DNA of 64,000 nt from Conus ventricosus (GCA_018398815.1 CM031612.1:6052163-6116162); one strand, 5' to 3'; positions 1-60,820 are shown, counted from the first letter of the stretch. The notes: generated by a model from the sequence alone, not told the origin. Numbers and translations: made by a program.

Positions 1-930
1 CCTACTATTAACGTCATATTATATTGAAAAAACAGCCCTGATGTGGCCCTTGCGGTCGGCTGGGCTGTAAGCAACATTTCTTATATTGAAAAATTTTTTG
101 AGAATTCCTCCTCTTAGTATTTACGTTTTCAGCATCGCTACTATTATCACTATTATTGCTATTGTTACCATTATATTTATCATTTTATTTCAACTCCCAT
201 GATCCCCTTCTTAACGGCCTCGTTTTCATCCAACACCCATTTTGCGCGAACATGAGAAGATAAGTGGTTGCTTGTTCTTCGTTTTCATTGTCCTAAATGT
301 TACTTGGTTTTGCCTGGAAAAAACCCCCAAACACAAACAAACAAACAAAAACCCCAAGAGGTCGAAATGCATTGTGTTTTATTCTGTAATCTGTTTGTCT
401 GTATCGTCTGGCGGAAGTTAGACCGCTTCTTTTTAAAAACTACGTTCTAAAATCACGACCAGTTAAGATACTCTAGTGTGGCGCTATCAATAAGCTTACA
501 CGTTTATTTCCTTTCGTTTTAATCTATGAGACAGCATACACTGTTGCTCTCCACACCTCATTTAAGTCGATAAATTCAACTTCATCTAGGTTGCGGACAT
601 ATGGTGTTACTGACTTTTGAAAGGTTCTTGTTCTTGGCGAAGCAGTTGAAGAAAAAAAAAAAAAGAAAACGGATTTCGATCGTATTAAAGGTGGCCTACA
701 CCTTGGTTTGGAGATTTTTTTATTTTATTTTAATTTTTTTAATTTTCGCAATTCAAACACGAAAAATGTGTAGCCAGTCTCTCAAGGGGTACAAGAGAGA
801 CAGAGAGAAAAAGACAAGATCTAGGAAAAGACTTTCAAAAGAATTGAAAAGAAAAATGAAGATAGAAAGAAGGTGTGATCAGACGAGTCGACAGGAACTG
901 ATATTGCCTCATCATTGGAGGTTATTGAAG
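1..930. other. Upstream flank without recognised gene
   Basis: AT-rich sequence with A and T runs and short purine-rich stretches (for example around 790-860). The open frames here (268-450, 601-933) are short, lysine/phenylalanine-rich from A and T runs, and match no family I know. I see no RNA gene or repeat with clear ends. It may be intergenic, or the 3' flank of the RTE element that begins near 940. Confidence 0.5.
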
Positions 931-1526
931 TAGGTTATTCGCTTTCTGAATCTGAGAGGATCATTCGTCATCTTATGCCCATCGCTCCCGGTGGTGCAGA
1001 GGCCATCGACAACCCTTCGCCATCGCACTCTGTTTGGCTGTTCTGGTCATTCCAGTCCAGTTGGCCCTTGTTGATTTCAACTCCGCCTCAGTGTCTCGCC
1101 TCCAGCTGTTGCGAGGCCAGGCCTCTCTTCTCTTTCCTGCGGGTTCCAAGGTCAGGGCTTGGCGTGTGTGTGGATGCTGGCTTCTGAGGGTGTGTCCGAT
1201 CCAGCCCCATTTCCTTTGCAGTATCTGCTTGGCACTGGTTCCTGTCCGCACGCTCCCACAGATCTTCGTTTCGGATCTTGTCCTGCCATCGGATTTTGTA
1301 GATGCGCCTCTGACAGATGTTGAAGAATGTCTGATTTTGTTGCATCGTCTGTATTGTCCGCCATGTCTTGCATCGTTAAAGCAGAATTGGGTTTCACACT
1401 GGAGTTGAAGTGCGGAGTTTGGTTCTTTGCAGATTCCTCCAGATGCCAGATCGTTCTTGAGCATGACGAAAGTGCTCTTGCCTTGCCGATTCTGGCTGTG
1501 ACGTTCGGTCCGTGCCTCCCTGTTGG

Positions 1527-2427
1527 TCAACACGCTTCCCAGGTAGACGAAATGTCTGCACTTCCCTGATGGGCTCTCCCCCGACTGTGACTGTGTGTTG
1601 GCAGTGGTGTTAGCTCGGTCTTCTTCCTGTTAATCTTGAGCTCTGTCCCTGCTGATGTGGTCTCCAAGCGAAGTGGTCTTGTCCTGCATCTGGCTGTGGC
1701 TGTGTGACGGAGCGCCAGGTCGTCAGCGAAGTCGAGGTCGTCGAGCTGCGTCCAGAGTGTCCACTGTATACTGTTGTTCCTGCCTGTTGTAGTGGTCTTC
1801 ATGATCCAGTCAATGACCAGGAGGAAGATGAAAGGCGACAGCAGGCACCCTGCCGAACTCCAGCCTTCACCTCGAAACTTTCAGACAGCTGGCCGGCGTG
1901 GGCAATCCTGCAGTTCATGTCCTGGTATGGTGCACCGGATGAGGGATGATAATCTTCTCGGGGACTCCGTAATGCCTCAGCAGCTTCCACGCATCTCTCT
2001 GTCCACACTGTCCGAAAGCCTTCTCATAATCTATGAAGTTGATGTAAAGGGGGGTGTTCCACTCCAGCGACTGCTCCACGATGATGCGCAGGCTGACGAT
2101 CTGGTCAGCACATGATTTGTTCCGCCGGAAGCCTGCCTGTGGTCTCGGAGCCTGGGGTCGACAGCCCTTTCATCCTCCAGTAGAACCCTGTGAGAACCTT
2201 GCTGGCGTTGACGGGCATGATCCCTCGGTAGTTTCTGCAGTCCAGAGACCTCCTTTCTTCGGCAGCTTGATGATGATTCCTTCTTTCCACTGGGCCTGGT
2301 ACCTCCTCCTTCTCCCAGATCTTGTGAAGAGGCTGTATAGCATGTTGACAGCTGTCTCTATGTCTGACTTTGATGGCTTCTGCTGGTTCTTGTCCGGCCC
2401 TGCAGCCTTCCCATTTTTCAGAGTCAT
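1527..2427 (-). pseudogene. RTE reverse transcriptase domain, several frames
   Basis: Minus-strand frames at 2427-2170, 2290-2105, 2008-1799 and 1802-1527 join into one reverse transcriptase fold. Motifs seen are NGKAAGPDK, PAQWKEG-like then IIIKLPKKG, CRNYRGI, DYEKAF (palm motif A), GVRQG, and LDDLDFADDLAL, where the paired Asp of FADD at about 1724-1719 are the catalytic carboxylates. At least three frame changes separate these motifs, so no full-length polymerase can be made from this copy as written. The catalytic Asp residues themselves are preserved. Confidence 0.8.
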
Positions 2428-2872
2428 GATGGCCTTCTTGATCTCTGCCTTTGAGGGTTTGTCACAGCTGATGGGCAGGTCTGTCTCTGCAGGTGGGATG
2501 TTGGTGATGCGTCAGGGCGGGGCGGTTCAGCAGCTCTGTCTCTGCAGGTGGGATGTCTGGTGTGCGTCAGGGGCGGGGGGTTCAGCAGCTTACCCGAAGT
2601 GTTCTGCCCATCGTTTCAGCTGTTCCTCGGTATGTTGTCAGTGGGTTTCCATTCTTGTCCTCATGGCTTGTCTGTCTGCTGGATCTTGCCCGTCAGCTTC
2701 TTGGTCATCGGTACAGGTCTTCGGTTCCTCTGTCCGGCTGCTGCCTCTGCTTGACTGGCCAGGTCGTCAAAGTAGGCCTCTTGTCCTTCTTGATGCTCTT
2801 CTTTACTTTCTCTGTTCGCTGCTGTGTGCTCTTCCTGTGCTTTTGCCTTAGCTGCTCTTGACCGGCTCGTGT

Positions 2873-3364
2873 TCAGCATAGTTTTTTCTCTCTCCTTGTT
2901 TCCAGCTTGTGGATGGTGTTGGCAGAGATCCATTTCCTTGTGCTGGGTCTTCTTCTTGCTAGGATCTCTTCACATGTGTCATGCCAGAGCTTCTTGTCGT
3001 GTTCCCACTGTGTCTCGATGTCCGTCTCACCGTCTTCTATCAGCTCTTGTAGCGGCTGGAACCTGTTGGAAAGGCTGATCTGGAATGCTGCATGTGTGTC
3101 CCTGTTTCTGAGCAGTACGACATTGTACCTTGTCCATGTGTTGTTGGCGTTAGTGAATCTCTTGAGGCGAAGTCTCACCGTTGTTAAAAGAAGGAGGTGG
3201 TCTGATGACACGTCAGCACCTCTCATCACTCGTACATCCCGCCATGATCTCCTGAATTTGCGGCTAATGCAGATGTGGACAATCTGGTTCTCCGTGACGT
3301 GGTTCGGGAATCTCCATGTGGCCTTGTGGATGCGCTTGTGTGGGAAGATGCTTCCTCCTATCAC
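2873..3364 (-). pseudogene. RTE endonuclease C-terminal and linker segment
   Basis: An open stretch of about 160 residues. It begins within the APE-type endonuclease (GGSIFPHKRIHKATW, then ENQIVHICISRKFRRSWRD) and keeps the SSDH motif at about residues 53-56, whose Asp-His pair is part of the active site in this family. It then runs into the Arg/Lys- and Glu-rich linker before the reverse transcriptase. The residue expected to be Asp in the QIDHI-type motif is Val here, so activity is doubtful. The frame breaks on both sides, leaving this as a fragment of the 940-4215 element and not a separate gene. Confidence 0.75.
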
Positions 3365-4269
3365 CAGCTGGTTCAGGGCGCACAGGTCTGCAAACGCTCA
3401 CCATTCTCGTTCATCTGTCCCAGTCCGTGTGCCCCCATGATGTCCTCGTAGCCTGTGTTGTCCATTCCAATCTTGGCGTTGAAATCTCCTATCAGTATGG
3501 TTTATGCCCTTTGCTCCTCTTCTGTCTATCACTGTCTGTAGTTGCTGATAGAAGTCATCTTTCTTCTCTTCTTCCGCATCATTGGTGGGAGCATAGCACT
3601 GGATGATGTTCAGCCTGATGTCATTCTTTCTTCGTGGTAAACTTGGCTGTGATGATGCGGGAGTTGACAGGTTCCCATCCGATGAGTGCCTCTTGTGCCT
3701 CCGGTGCCAGCATCAGGGCCACGTCCTCAGTGGGGGGGGGGGGGGGGGGGGGGGCTCCATCCTCTGTGTGTCTGAGTCATAGCTGTTCTCCGTGAAAAGT
3801 CTCAGCTGTCCTGTTGTAGGTACCTTGTCTCACTCAGTCTAGCACTCCGTATCTTGTAGTTTTTCATCTCTCTCGCAACTTGGGGATGGTTTTTCCTGTT
3901 TTGTACATCGTCCTGATGTTCATGTGGCTACTCTCGTCGTTGTCCTGGGTGTTCGAAGGGGAAGTCAGCCTTGCAGCTTCCTTTCGGCTTTCACTGCACT
4001 GCGTCATAAGTCTCCGGGATGGAGACCCTTCCTTGCCCAGGTGAATGTTTTGGTTCGTTGTCGTCGATGCTTCTGTAACTCGTCTTTTTTTACAGGTAGG
4101 GTTGTTAGCCCTTCGCAAACCCCTTTATCCTCGGGGCGAGGTGGTCCTGCCTTAGTCGCCTCTTACGACATGCATTGGCAGGGCAGTGGGTCTATTCTAT
4201 GCCCAATCCACAGGGCAGATGAATCTGAGGGATACATAAATGAAAATGCATTCATGGTTTTAAATCGCT

Positions 4270-4665
4270 GAATTTTTCGACGACGTTTCGACAACAAGGA
4301 AAACCTGCGCGCGTGCCCAAGTACACAGCACACCTTCACTGCGAGCGCGCTCGCTCGCCGGCTGCTCCTTTCATCGCACAACTAGGCCCTACGCATGCGC
4401 ATTGTGATCGCGGGAAGCGTAATTAAGGTTGTATGCAGAGAGGGACAGAAACTTTCTAACGCGTGACACACGTTGGACCATGTCTCGGAACTGCCGAACA
4501 ACAATGTTCAGCTGGCGACCAATGTCCGGATGCGGTTTTAACTCACTGCACCTCATTACTGTAGTCGTGTGAAGAGTTTATCTGAACTTTTCCACGCGTT
4601 TTCTGGCCCTCCGTTCATGTGTACACGTGTGAGTGCTAGTCAGAAAGAGCGGTAGTGACTGCGCG
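4270..4665 (+). promoter_or_regulatory. CpG-rich promoter and 5' leader of the SLC7 gene
   Basis: The 400 bp before the ATG at 4666 are locally rich in CpG compared with the AT-rich neighbourhood. They include a perfect 14-bp palindrome GCGAGCGCGCTCGC at 4341-4354 and a sequence ACGCATGCGCA at 4391-4401 that resembles an NRF1 site. No TATA box is evident. The promoter role is inferred from position and composition. The transcription start is not visible. The leader near 4620-4665 has a GTG but no upstream ATG in frame. Confidence 0.45.
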
Positions 4666-53040
<48,375 letters not shown>

Positions 53041-53786
53041 GAAACGTGTTTCAGTTTTTAGTTGATGTCTCAATACTCGGAAGATGGAATAACGGAAAGA
53101 TCATTTCATTGTGATTGGTAGTGATCGTTAGTGATGTTAATCTTCATGTTTCATGCATAATATCACATGATTGTAATTTTACGTATTGTGAAATTAAGTC
53201 TGTGTCGTTAATGTGATTGTGTGTTTTTTTAGTAAACGTTTTAACCCTAGCTGTAGAGATTTGTGGAACTGTTTATCTTTCTTTTTTTTGCTTCTTCAAA
53301 GTTTTGATCATACTTTAGTGTTAATGAAGTACGGATGGATGGCATATGTAAATAATTTATCGAGAATTTTTGCCAGTTATTTTACCACATGCAGAATATA
53401 TTGATATATCTACTGTTTCGTCATAAGACCTCTTCCTCAATTTCCAATCTAATGAGTAGTTACAGTGAATTGTGTCTGCTTCCCCCCCCCCCCCCCTCAC
53501 CCTCACCCTCCCTCAAACCCGGTATTCTTCTCTGGTAACCAAGAAAAGTAAGCGACACTGCAATGCAAAAAGAAAAAAAGGCAACTGTATGCATCTTGTA
53601 AAGAAAATGAATTGTGCATGTTTAGCTATGTCCGTCACTGTTATCACCATTAGAGAAAATGAAATGTGTACAGATCTTAATGGGAGGACAAGGAATGATA
53701 ACCTGCTGTATAGTTTTGGTGTCTCCGCAGCTTTCTTTTAAAATTCAGACTGTAACGTGTGTGGAGAAGACATTGCTAGTGTGTGG
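53041..53786 (+). other. Probable 3' untranslated region or flank of the SLC7 gene
   Basis: AT-rich sequence after the stop codon with no open frame of note and no AATAAA or ATTAAA hexamer. A C-run lies at 53483-53499. Whether the transcript ends here or runs into the minisatellites cannot be seen. Confidence 0.5.
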
Positions 53787-55327
53787 CTCACCCATGTATC
53801 GTGACATGCAGACATATTGTGAGTCACCCAGGTATCATGACATGCAGACATATTATGGGTCACCCAGGTATAGTGACATGCAGACATATTGTGGTCACCC
53901 AGGTATCATGACATGCAGACATATTATGGTCACCCATGGATAGTGACATGCAGACATATTATGGGTCACCCAGGTATCGTGACATGCAGACATATTGTGG
54001 GTCACCCATGTATAGTGACATGCAGACATATTATGGGTCACCCAGGTATCGTGACATGCAGACATATTATGGGTCACCCATGTATCGTGACATGCAGACA
54101 TACTATGGGTCACCCAGGTAATCATGACATGCAGACATATTATGGGTCACCCAGGTATCGTGACATGCAGACAAAAATATGGGTCACCCTTGTATCATGA
54201 CATGCAGACATATTATGGGTCACCCAGGTATCGTGACATGCAGACATAAAGGGTCATCCATGTATAGGGACATGCAACAATTTTGGGGCACCCATGTATC
54301 GTGACGTGCAGACATATTATGGGTCACCCAGGTATCGTGACATGCAGACATATTAGGGTCACCCAGGGAAACGTGACATGCCGACATTAGGGTCACCCAG
54401 GTATAGTGACATGCAGACATATTATGGGTCACCCAGGGATAAATGACATTTCAGACAATTTTGGGGTCACCCATGTATAGTGACATGCAGACAATTATGG
54501 GTCACCCATGTATAGTGACAAAGCAGACATATTATGGTCACCCATGTATATGACATGCAGACATATTATGGGTCACCCCCGGTATCATGACATGCAGACA
54601 TATTATGGGTCACCCAGGGATCGTGACATGCAGACATAGGGTTCATCCAGTATAGGACATGCAGACATATTATGGGTCACCCATGTATCGTGACATGCAG
54701 ACATATTATGGGTCACCCAGGTATCGTGACATGCAGACATATTATGGTCACCCAGGTATCGTGACATGCAGACATTATGGGTCACCCAGGTATAGTGACA
54801 TGCAGACATATTATGGGTCACCCAGGTATAGTGACATGCAAACATATTATGGGTCGCCCATGTATAGTGACATCAGACATATATGGGTCACCCAGGTATA
54901 GTGACATGCAGACATATGGTCACCCCAGGTATACTGACATGCAGACATATGGGTCACCCAGGTATCGTGACATGCAGACATATTATGACTCGCCCATGTA
55001 TCGTGACATGCAGACATATGGGTCACCCAGGTATCGTGACATGCAGACATATTATGGGGTCACCCTTGTATCATGACAATGCAGACATATTGTGGGTCAC
55101 CCATGTATAGTGACATGCAGACATATTATGGGTCACCCTTGTATCATGACATGCAGACATATTGTGGGTCACCCATGTATCGTCACATGCAGACATATTA
55201 TGGGTCACCCAGGTATAGTGACATGCAGACATATTATGGTCACCCAGGTATCATGACATGCAGACATATTATGGGTCACCCATGTATCGTGACATGCACA
55301 CATATTATGACTCGCCCATGCATGGTG
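53787..55327. repeat. 36-bp minisatellite, about 42 copies
   Basis: Unit GGGTCACCCAGGTATCGTGA then CATGCAGACATATTAT. Variants CCATGTAT / CCAGGTAT and ATAGTG / ATCGTG / ATCATG alternate irregularly. Between 54240 and 54660 copies are shorter and noisier. The period is a multiple of three, so repetitive open frames occur in both strands. Confidence 0.97.
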
Positions 55328-55329
55328 AT

Positions 55330-56518
55330 GTGGAGGTAATGGGGCTCCACACAGTGACAGAGTAGTGCTACCCATCCTCACAGTGAAATGGAGGTAATGT
55401 GCTCCACCCACAGTGAAATGGAGGTAATGTGATCCCCCCAAAGTGAAATGGAGGTAATGTGATCCCCCCACAGTGAAACGGAGGTAATGTGATCCCTCCC
55501 CACAGGAAATGGAGGTAATGTGATCCCCCCCACAGTGAAATGGAGGTAATGTGATCCCACCCACAGTGAAATGGAGGTAATGTGATCCCACCACAGTGAA
55601 ATGGAGGTAATGTGACCCCCCCCCCCCCCCACAGTGAATGGAGGTAATGTGATCCCCCCCACAGTGAAATGGAGGTAATGTGACCCCCTCACAGTGAAAT
55701 GGAGGTAATGTGATCCCCCCACAGTGAAATGGAGGTAATGTGATCCCTCCCTACAGTGAAATGGAGGTAATGTGACCCCCTACAGTGAAATGGAGGTAAT
55801 GTGATCCCCCCACAGTGAAATGGAGGTAATGTGATCCCTCCCCACAGTGAAATGGAGGTAATGTGCTCCCCCCACAGTGAAATGGAGTAATGTGATCCCC
55901 CCACAGTGAAATGGAGGTAATGTGATCCCACCCACATGAAATAGAGGTAATGTGATCCCACCCACAGTGAAATGGAGTAATGTGATCCCACCCACAGTGA
56001 AATGGAGGTAATGTGACCCCCCACAGTGAAATGGAGTAATGTGACCCCCCCCCCCCCCACAGTAAAATGGAGGTAATGTGATCCCCTCACAGTAAAATGG
56101 AGGTAATGTGATCCCCCCACAGTGAAATGGAGGTAATGTGATCCCCCCCACAGTGAAATGGAGGTAATGTGATCCCCCCCACAGTAAAATGAGTAATGTG
56201 ATCCCCCTCACAGTGAAATGGAGGTCATGTGATCCCCTACCACAGTGAAATGGAGGTAATGTGATCCCCCCTCCCCCCACAGTGAAATGGAGGTAATGTG
56301 ATCCCCCCCCCCCCCCACATGAAATGGAGGTAATGTGATCCCCCCCCCCCCCCCCCCCCCCCAGTGAAATGATGTAATGTGATCCCCCCCCCCCATGAAA
56401 TGGATGTAATGTATTCCCCCCCCCCCCCCACCCCCCAGTGAAATGGAGGTAATGTGATCCCCCCACAGTGAAATGGAGGTAATGTGATCCCCCACAGTGA
56501 AATCGAGGTAATTTTGAC
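55330..56518. repeat. 30-bp minisatellite, about 39 copies
   Basis: Unit GTGAAATGGAGGTAATGTGA then TCCCCCCACA. It abuts the 36-bp array through one hybrid junction. C-run length varies from 4 to 22. The minus-strand 306-residue frame (ITLPPFHCGG repeats) is an artefact. Confidence 0.97.
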
Positions 56519-56669
56519 CCATCTATATAGTCACATGAGGTAGTGTGAATGTAGTCACATGAGGTAGTGTACCCATCCCACACTGACCTGGACTTCATGG
56601 ATTCACGTACAGACTGTAGCATGCAGAGAGCATGTTCATTCAGCTGTATGGCCGCCGACCCCCCCCCCC

Positions 56670-56700
<31 letters not shown>

Positions 56701-57402
56701 ACCTGCACACTCTCCTGTCTTCTGTCTTGGTGCTTAGAAAAAGAAGAAGAAAAAAAATGTTTTGTGGGATGTGTGAGGCATGATCTTGTTCCCTCTCTCC
56801 CCCCCCCCCCCCCCCCCCCACCTTCCCCTCATCATCGAAACGCCCGTTCCTCAACAGAGGTCTGGTTGGTTCATCGTTTGTGAGATTATTTGGCCGCTTT
56901 CCCAGGCTCGTATCACAAAGACACGATACGTGCTTGAAAAAACAAACTAGTTGACATCGGCCACATGTAACCTTTTGCGCTCTGTTGACCGAGTGAGAGG
57001 GCTAAATGAACTGTGTGTAGGAGCACGCACAGGCATTGCACTTTATTTGAGGCATTTCACGTTGTCTGTGTGGGTGGCATGTTCCAGCAGTTTCACGTTT
57101 CTTGGGTGTGGCATGTTTCCACGCAGTTTCACGTTGTCTGTGTGGGCGTGGCATGTTTCCACGCAGTTTCATTCCATTCCTGTTCACATCTCGTTTTGTT
57201 TTTCCAAGTAACAACTGTGAACTCCAAACCCCTTGCCCCCGTTGAAAAAAAAAATTGTGGTCGATTGTTCCACAATCTCGAAGCATTCCTGTTATGGTGG
57301 ATGATTTTTCAACTTGAGTGAACAATACTTTATGAAAACCCTTCCAACAGTGAAAATACATGTGTAATAATCATTGTTTGATGTGAACGTGAGAGAAAGC
57401 AC
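56519..57402. other. Flank before the assembly gap
   Basis: Contains C-runs at 56660-56686 and 56800-56819, and about three copies of a roughly 39-bp repeat with GTTTCACGTTGTCTGTGTGG and GTGGCATGTTTCCACGCA at 57055-57170. No gene recognised. Confidence 0.7.
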
Positions 57403-58402
57403 NNNNNNNNNNNNNNNNNNNNNNNNNNNNNNNNNNNNNNNNNNNNNNNNNNNNNNNNNNNNNNNNNNNNNNNNNNNNNNNNNNNNNNNNNNNNNNNNNN
57501 NNNNNNNNNNNNNNNNNNNNNNNNNNNNNNNNNNNNNNNNNNNNNNNNNNNNNNNNNNNNNNNNNNNNNNNNNNNNNNNNNNNNNNNNNNNNNNNNNNNN
57601 NNNNNNNNNNNNNNNNNNNNNNNNNNNNNNNNNNNNNNNNNNNNNNNNNNNNNNNNNNNNNNNNNNNNNNNNNNNNNNNNNNNNNNNNNNNNNNNNNNNN
57701 NNNNNNNNNNNNNNNNNNNNNNNNNNNNNNNNNNNNNNNNNNNNNNNNNNNNNNNNNNNNNNNNNNNNNNNNNNNNNNNNNNNNNNNNNNNNNNNNNNNN
57801 NNNNNNNNNNNNNNNNNNNNNNNNNNNNNNNNNNNNNNNNNNNNNNNNNNNNNNNNNNNNNNNNNNNNNNNNNNNNNNNNNNNNNNNNNNNNNNNNNNNN
57901 NNNNNNNNNNNNNNNNNNNNNNNNNNNNNNNNNNNNNNNNNNNNNNNNNNNNNNNNNNNNNNNNNNNNNNNNNNNNNNNNNNNNNNNNNNNNNNNNNNNN
58001 NNNNNNNNNNNNNNNNNNNNNNNNNNNNNNNNNNNNNNNNNNNNNNNNNNNNNNNNNNNNNNNNNNNNNNNNNNNNNNNNNNNNNNNNNNNNNNNNNNNN
58101 NNNNNNNNNNNNNNNNNNNNNNNNNNNNNNNNNNNNNNNNNNNNNNNNNNNNNNNNNNNNNNNNNNNNNNNNNNNNNNNNNNNNNNNNNNNNNNNNNNNN
58201 NNNNNNNNNNNNNNNNNNNNNNNNNNNNNNNNNNNNNNNNNNNNNNNNNNNNNNNNNNNNNNNNNNNNNNNNNNNNNNNNNNNNNNNNNNNNNNNNNNNN
58301 NNNNNNNNNNNNNNNNNNNNNNNNNNNNNNNNNNNNNNNNNNNNNNNNNNNNNNNNNNNNNNNNNNNNNNNNNNNNNNNNNNNNNNNNNNNNNNNNNNNN
58401 NN
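57403..58402. other. Assembly gap of 1000 N
   Basis: Exactly 1000 N, which is a usual placeholder length and not a measured distance. Open frames crossing it are meaningless. Confidence 0.99.
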
Positions 58403-58432
58403 TTTAAAATGGGACGCACTCCACTCCCACAT

Positions 58433-59592
58433 AGCTGTTACGTAACACGTCCCTGCCCCTCAGAATGTTGGAGGACATATCGGTTTGTGAAAACAAGTTG
58501 TCAAACTAATATTCGCACTAATGTCCATTCTCCCTCTCAGTGATAAGGCTTTCAGGGGGAAAAAAAAAGAGCAAACAACTCTAGATTCCACTTCACTGGG
58601 CTATCAAGGAGTCAATGAGCTTTGACATTTGGAAGGTCAAGGTCAAGCTGTGAGTTACGCTGTGGCACAGCCGAACCCACTGTACACAGCATGAGCCCTG
58701 GTGGTGTGGTTGGGAAACTGGGTGAACTTTCACTGGAGGTATGCGACAGACTGAGAACCAAACCTCCAGTCAGTAGAAGATACCACAAACACAGTTCACG
58801 TGATTCTCACAAATTTAGTGCTTAGTGTTCTTTTCGTATCTATGAAATCTGTCATTCTGTACAGCTCCAGAAACATTTACCTCAGTTAGAAACCATTAGT
58901 TTGTAACAAGGAAAGGAAATTTAATGCTTGGAAGCACTTCAGATTGTTTTGACGGTCAGGGGTCAAATGACCCACTAACGGTAAAAAATGAAGGGGGTCA
59001 ATTTAGAAAATCATAGCCAAATCTGAATTCACTTTGGGAGGGGAGTGGCAAGGGGGGGGGGGGTGGGTGGGGTGGAAGTAAGCATTAGGTGATGTCGGGG
59101 TATGGGCTGCCAAGCTCTACAGCAAAACTGGAAAAGGGCAGTCAGTAAATGGGAAGTGGGAAAGGGGGTTGGGGTGGGGGGCATATCGATCCTTCCCTGA
59201 CCAAAAGTGGTTTCCAACAACAAACAAACAAAAAGAAAAAGGACCCCTATTTTTTCTTCTCCAGGGTTTATTTGGTAAGCAAGTTTAACGAAGTAATTTG
59301 GGGCCCGTACACTCACCCTTCTTTTCTTTTTTTCTTTTTCTTTTTGTAAATGGTATGTATTTACCTCGTCATGAACAGAAAACCCACAATACATAAATCT
59401 ATCTTATTTGTGTGTGTGTGTGTTTGTGTGTGGTGTGTGTGTGTGTGTGTGTGTGTGTTTGTGTGTGATACTGCCACAAAAAAGCACTATACAGGCAAAC
59501 TGACACTGCATGATGGACAACTTACATTCAATCATGCATGTTTAATTTAATTGCAGTCTCACTAACACATCATCGAATTACAAAGAAGAGCT
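58433..59592 (-). repeat. Unclassified 1.2-kb dispersed repeat, copy B (inverted)
   Basis: Reverse complement of 9956-11168, with shorter C/G-runs (59053-59063) and a shorter TG array (59410-59466). It starts 31 bp after the gap. The roughly 60-residue frame at 58622-58825 (TFGRSRSSCELRCGTAEPTV then HSMSPGGVVGKLGEL) matches the frame in copy A with few changes. Confidence 0.88.
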
Positions 59593-59919
59593 GTGTGAGG
59601 GATGAGTGATCGCTCACGGCGAGGTCGGACGGACAATGCCACGTCCCTGCGCTAATTGCCTAATTACAGTGTTAATTAGGCTTTTTAAGATCTTCATGAC
59701 CGTGTAGAAGCATTCCTGGACATGTAACGATTCCAATGGTATGTTTCATGCTGGAATGGGCAGGGGCAGTGCAATGAAAAGATCAAATTAGAGAAAACGA
59801 GAAAACAGCAACAAGAACAGGCGCATAAATAAGTTTTCTCTGCTGTGTTGAGAATCGACGTAGACTGGTCTGTCCTCGCGCACCGCCCGCTACTGAATAG
59901 TCCGACACTGGTGTAACCT

Positions 59920-60820
59920 AATGAGTGGTGACCACGAAACACCGGGTAGACAGAAGAGGAACTTTTGTTTCTACTTCAACAGTGACACAATGTGTTGCGG
60001 GGAAATAGATGTGCTAAACCTGAAACGAAGCTTTTTAAACATCGAACCTGCCGCCGACGATATGAATTTTCAAGAGCCCTCGAAAAAGCCCTCGAGAAAA
60101 TAGATCGTCGCTTCGACAATCTAGCAACAAAAAAGGATATAGAAAAAATGAAAAACGGGGTGAAAATTTTGACCGACAATTTCATGGAAAAGGTGGAAAA
60201 ACTGGAAGGAAGGATACTACAAGCAAAAAGTAAGCGGGAAAAGGCACAGGCGGATATCGTGGCAGAAAGAAGAAAAAGTGACAGTCTGGCGAATGTGGTA
60301 CGACAGCAGGAGAGGCGTATCAAGGAGAACGAAAGCAGTTCTGAACGACCTGCAGCAGTACAGCAGACGCGGGAAAACCTACGTGTGTACCGGTGCCGGG
60401 GCGGACGGGAGATGGCCGACGACTGTGTGCGAAGGTGTGCCGGGTCTTCACGGACGGAGTTGGCATCGCCACCGCCGCTGCTGACATCGAGGTGGCCCAC
60501 AGGTCGGAAAACGAGGCAGTGCTAAAGCCAGGCCAATACTGGTGAGGTTTTTGACAGAAAGAAACGGGACTCTAAAATTGACAAACAGAAGAAAACAAAA
60601 AAAAAGGGAACTGTCATTGATGAGGACCTAACCTACGCCAACTACCAACCTCCACAAATGCACACAAACACTCACAACGATGTCTGTGTGGAGTTCTAAT
60701 GGAAGAGGATGGCCAAACTGTTAAATGGACAGACCCTAAAATTAAACATTCATATGGAACCTCGATGTCGCTTTCCGCAGGGCAATGACTTCCAATGTGA
60801 TCAGTGACCAAGAGGACACC
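59920..60820 (+). pseudogene. Non-LTR retrotransposon ORF1 relic
   Basis: From about 60060 in one frame the translation gives a coiled-coil-like region (ATKKDIEKMKNGVKILTDNF, KVEKLEGRI, VAERRKSDSLANVVRQQERR). Then frames shift through QQYSRRG, VYGAGADG-like, ADDCVRRCAG and DIEVAHRS, and farther on KRDSKIDKQKK, IDEDLTYANY and MSVWSSNGR at 60680-60710. A coiled coil followed by an RRM-like region and a basic C-terminal domain is the usual build of LINE ORF1 nucleic-acid chaperones of L1/Tx1- or CR1-type elements. At least three frame breaks make it non-functional as written. Confidence 0.68.

Larger units (their letters stand above)
940..4215 (-). mobile_element. RTE-clade (BovB / CFDP2-like) non-LTR retrotransposon, damaged
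   Basis: Read on the minus strand this is one non-LTR element with its 5' end near 4215 and its 3' end near 940. In order it shows an N-terminal endonuclease start (NIRTMYKTGKT near 3900-3930), an endonuclease C-terminus (3364-2873) with an SSDH catalytic motif near 3205-3197, a reverse transcriptase with NGKAAGPDK near 2420-2390, a DYEKAF palm motif near 2035, an FADD box near 1730-1719, and the C-terminal KWGWIGHTL tail near 1200-1240. The pieces lie in different frames, so it is broken by frameshifts. In the endonuclease the usual Asp of a QIDHI-type motif reads Val. A G-run at 3731-3754 interrupts it. RTE-clade assignment rests on motif recognition. Its 5' end stops about 450 bp upstream of the SLC7 start codon, so the two are divergent. 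Confidence 0.85.

Noticed and set aside
53787..55327. CRISPR-like array
   Set aside because: 36-bp units follow each other directly with no unique spacers, and the context is an animal genome. It is a minisatellite.
55780..56700. 306-codon minus-strand frame
   Set aside because: Consists of the 30-bp minisatellite in an in-phase register.
57292..58543. Open frames of 350-390 codons
   Set aside because: They run through the 1000-N gap and have only a few real residues at each end.
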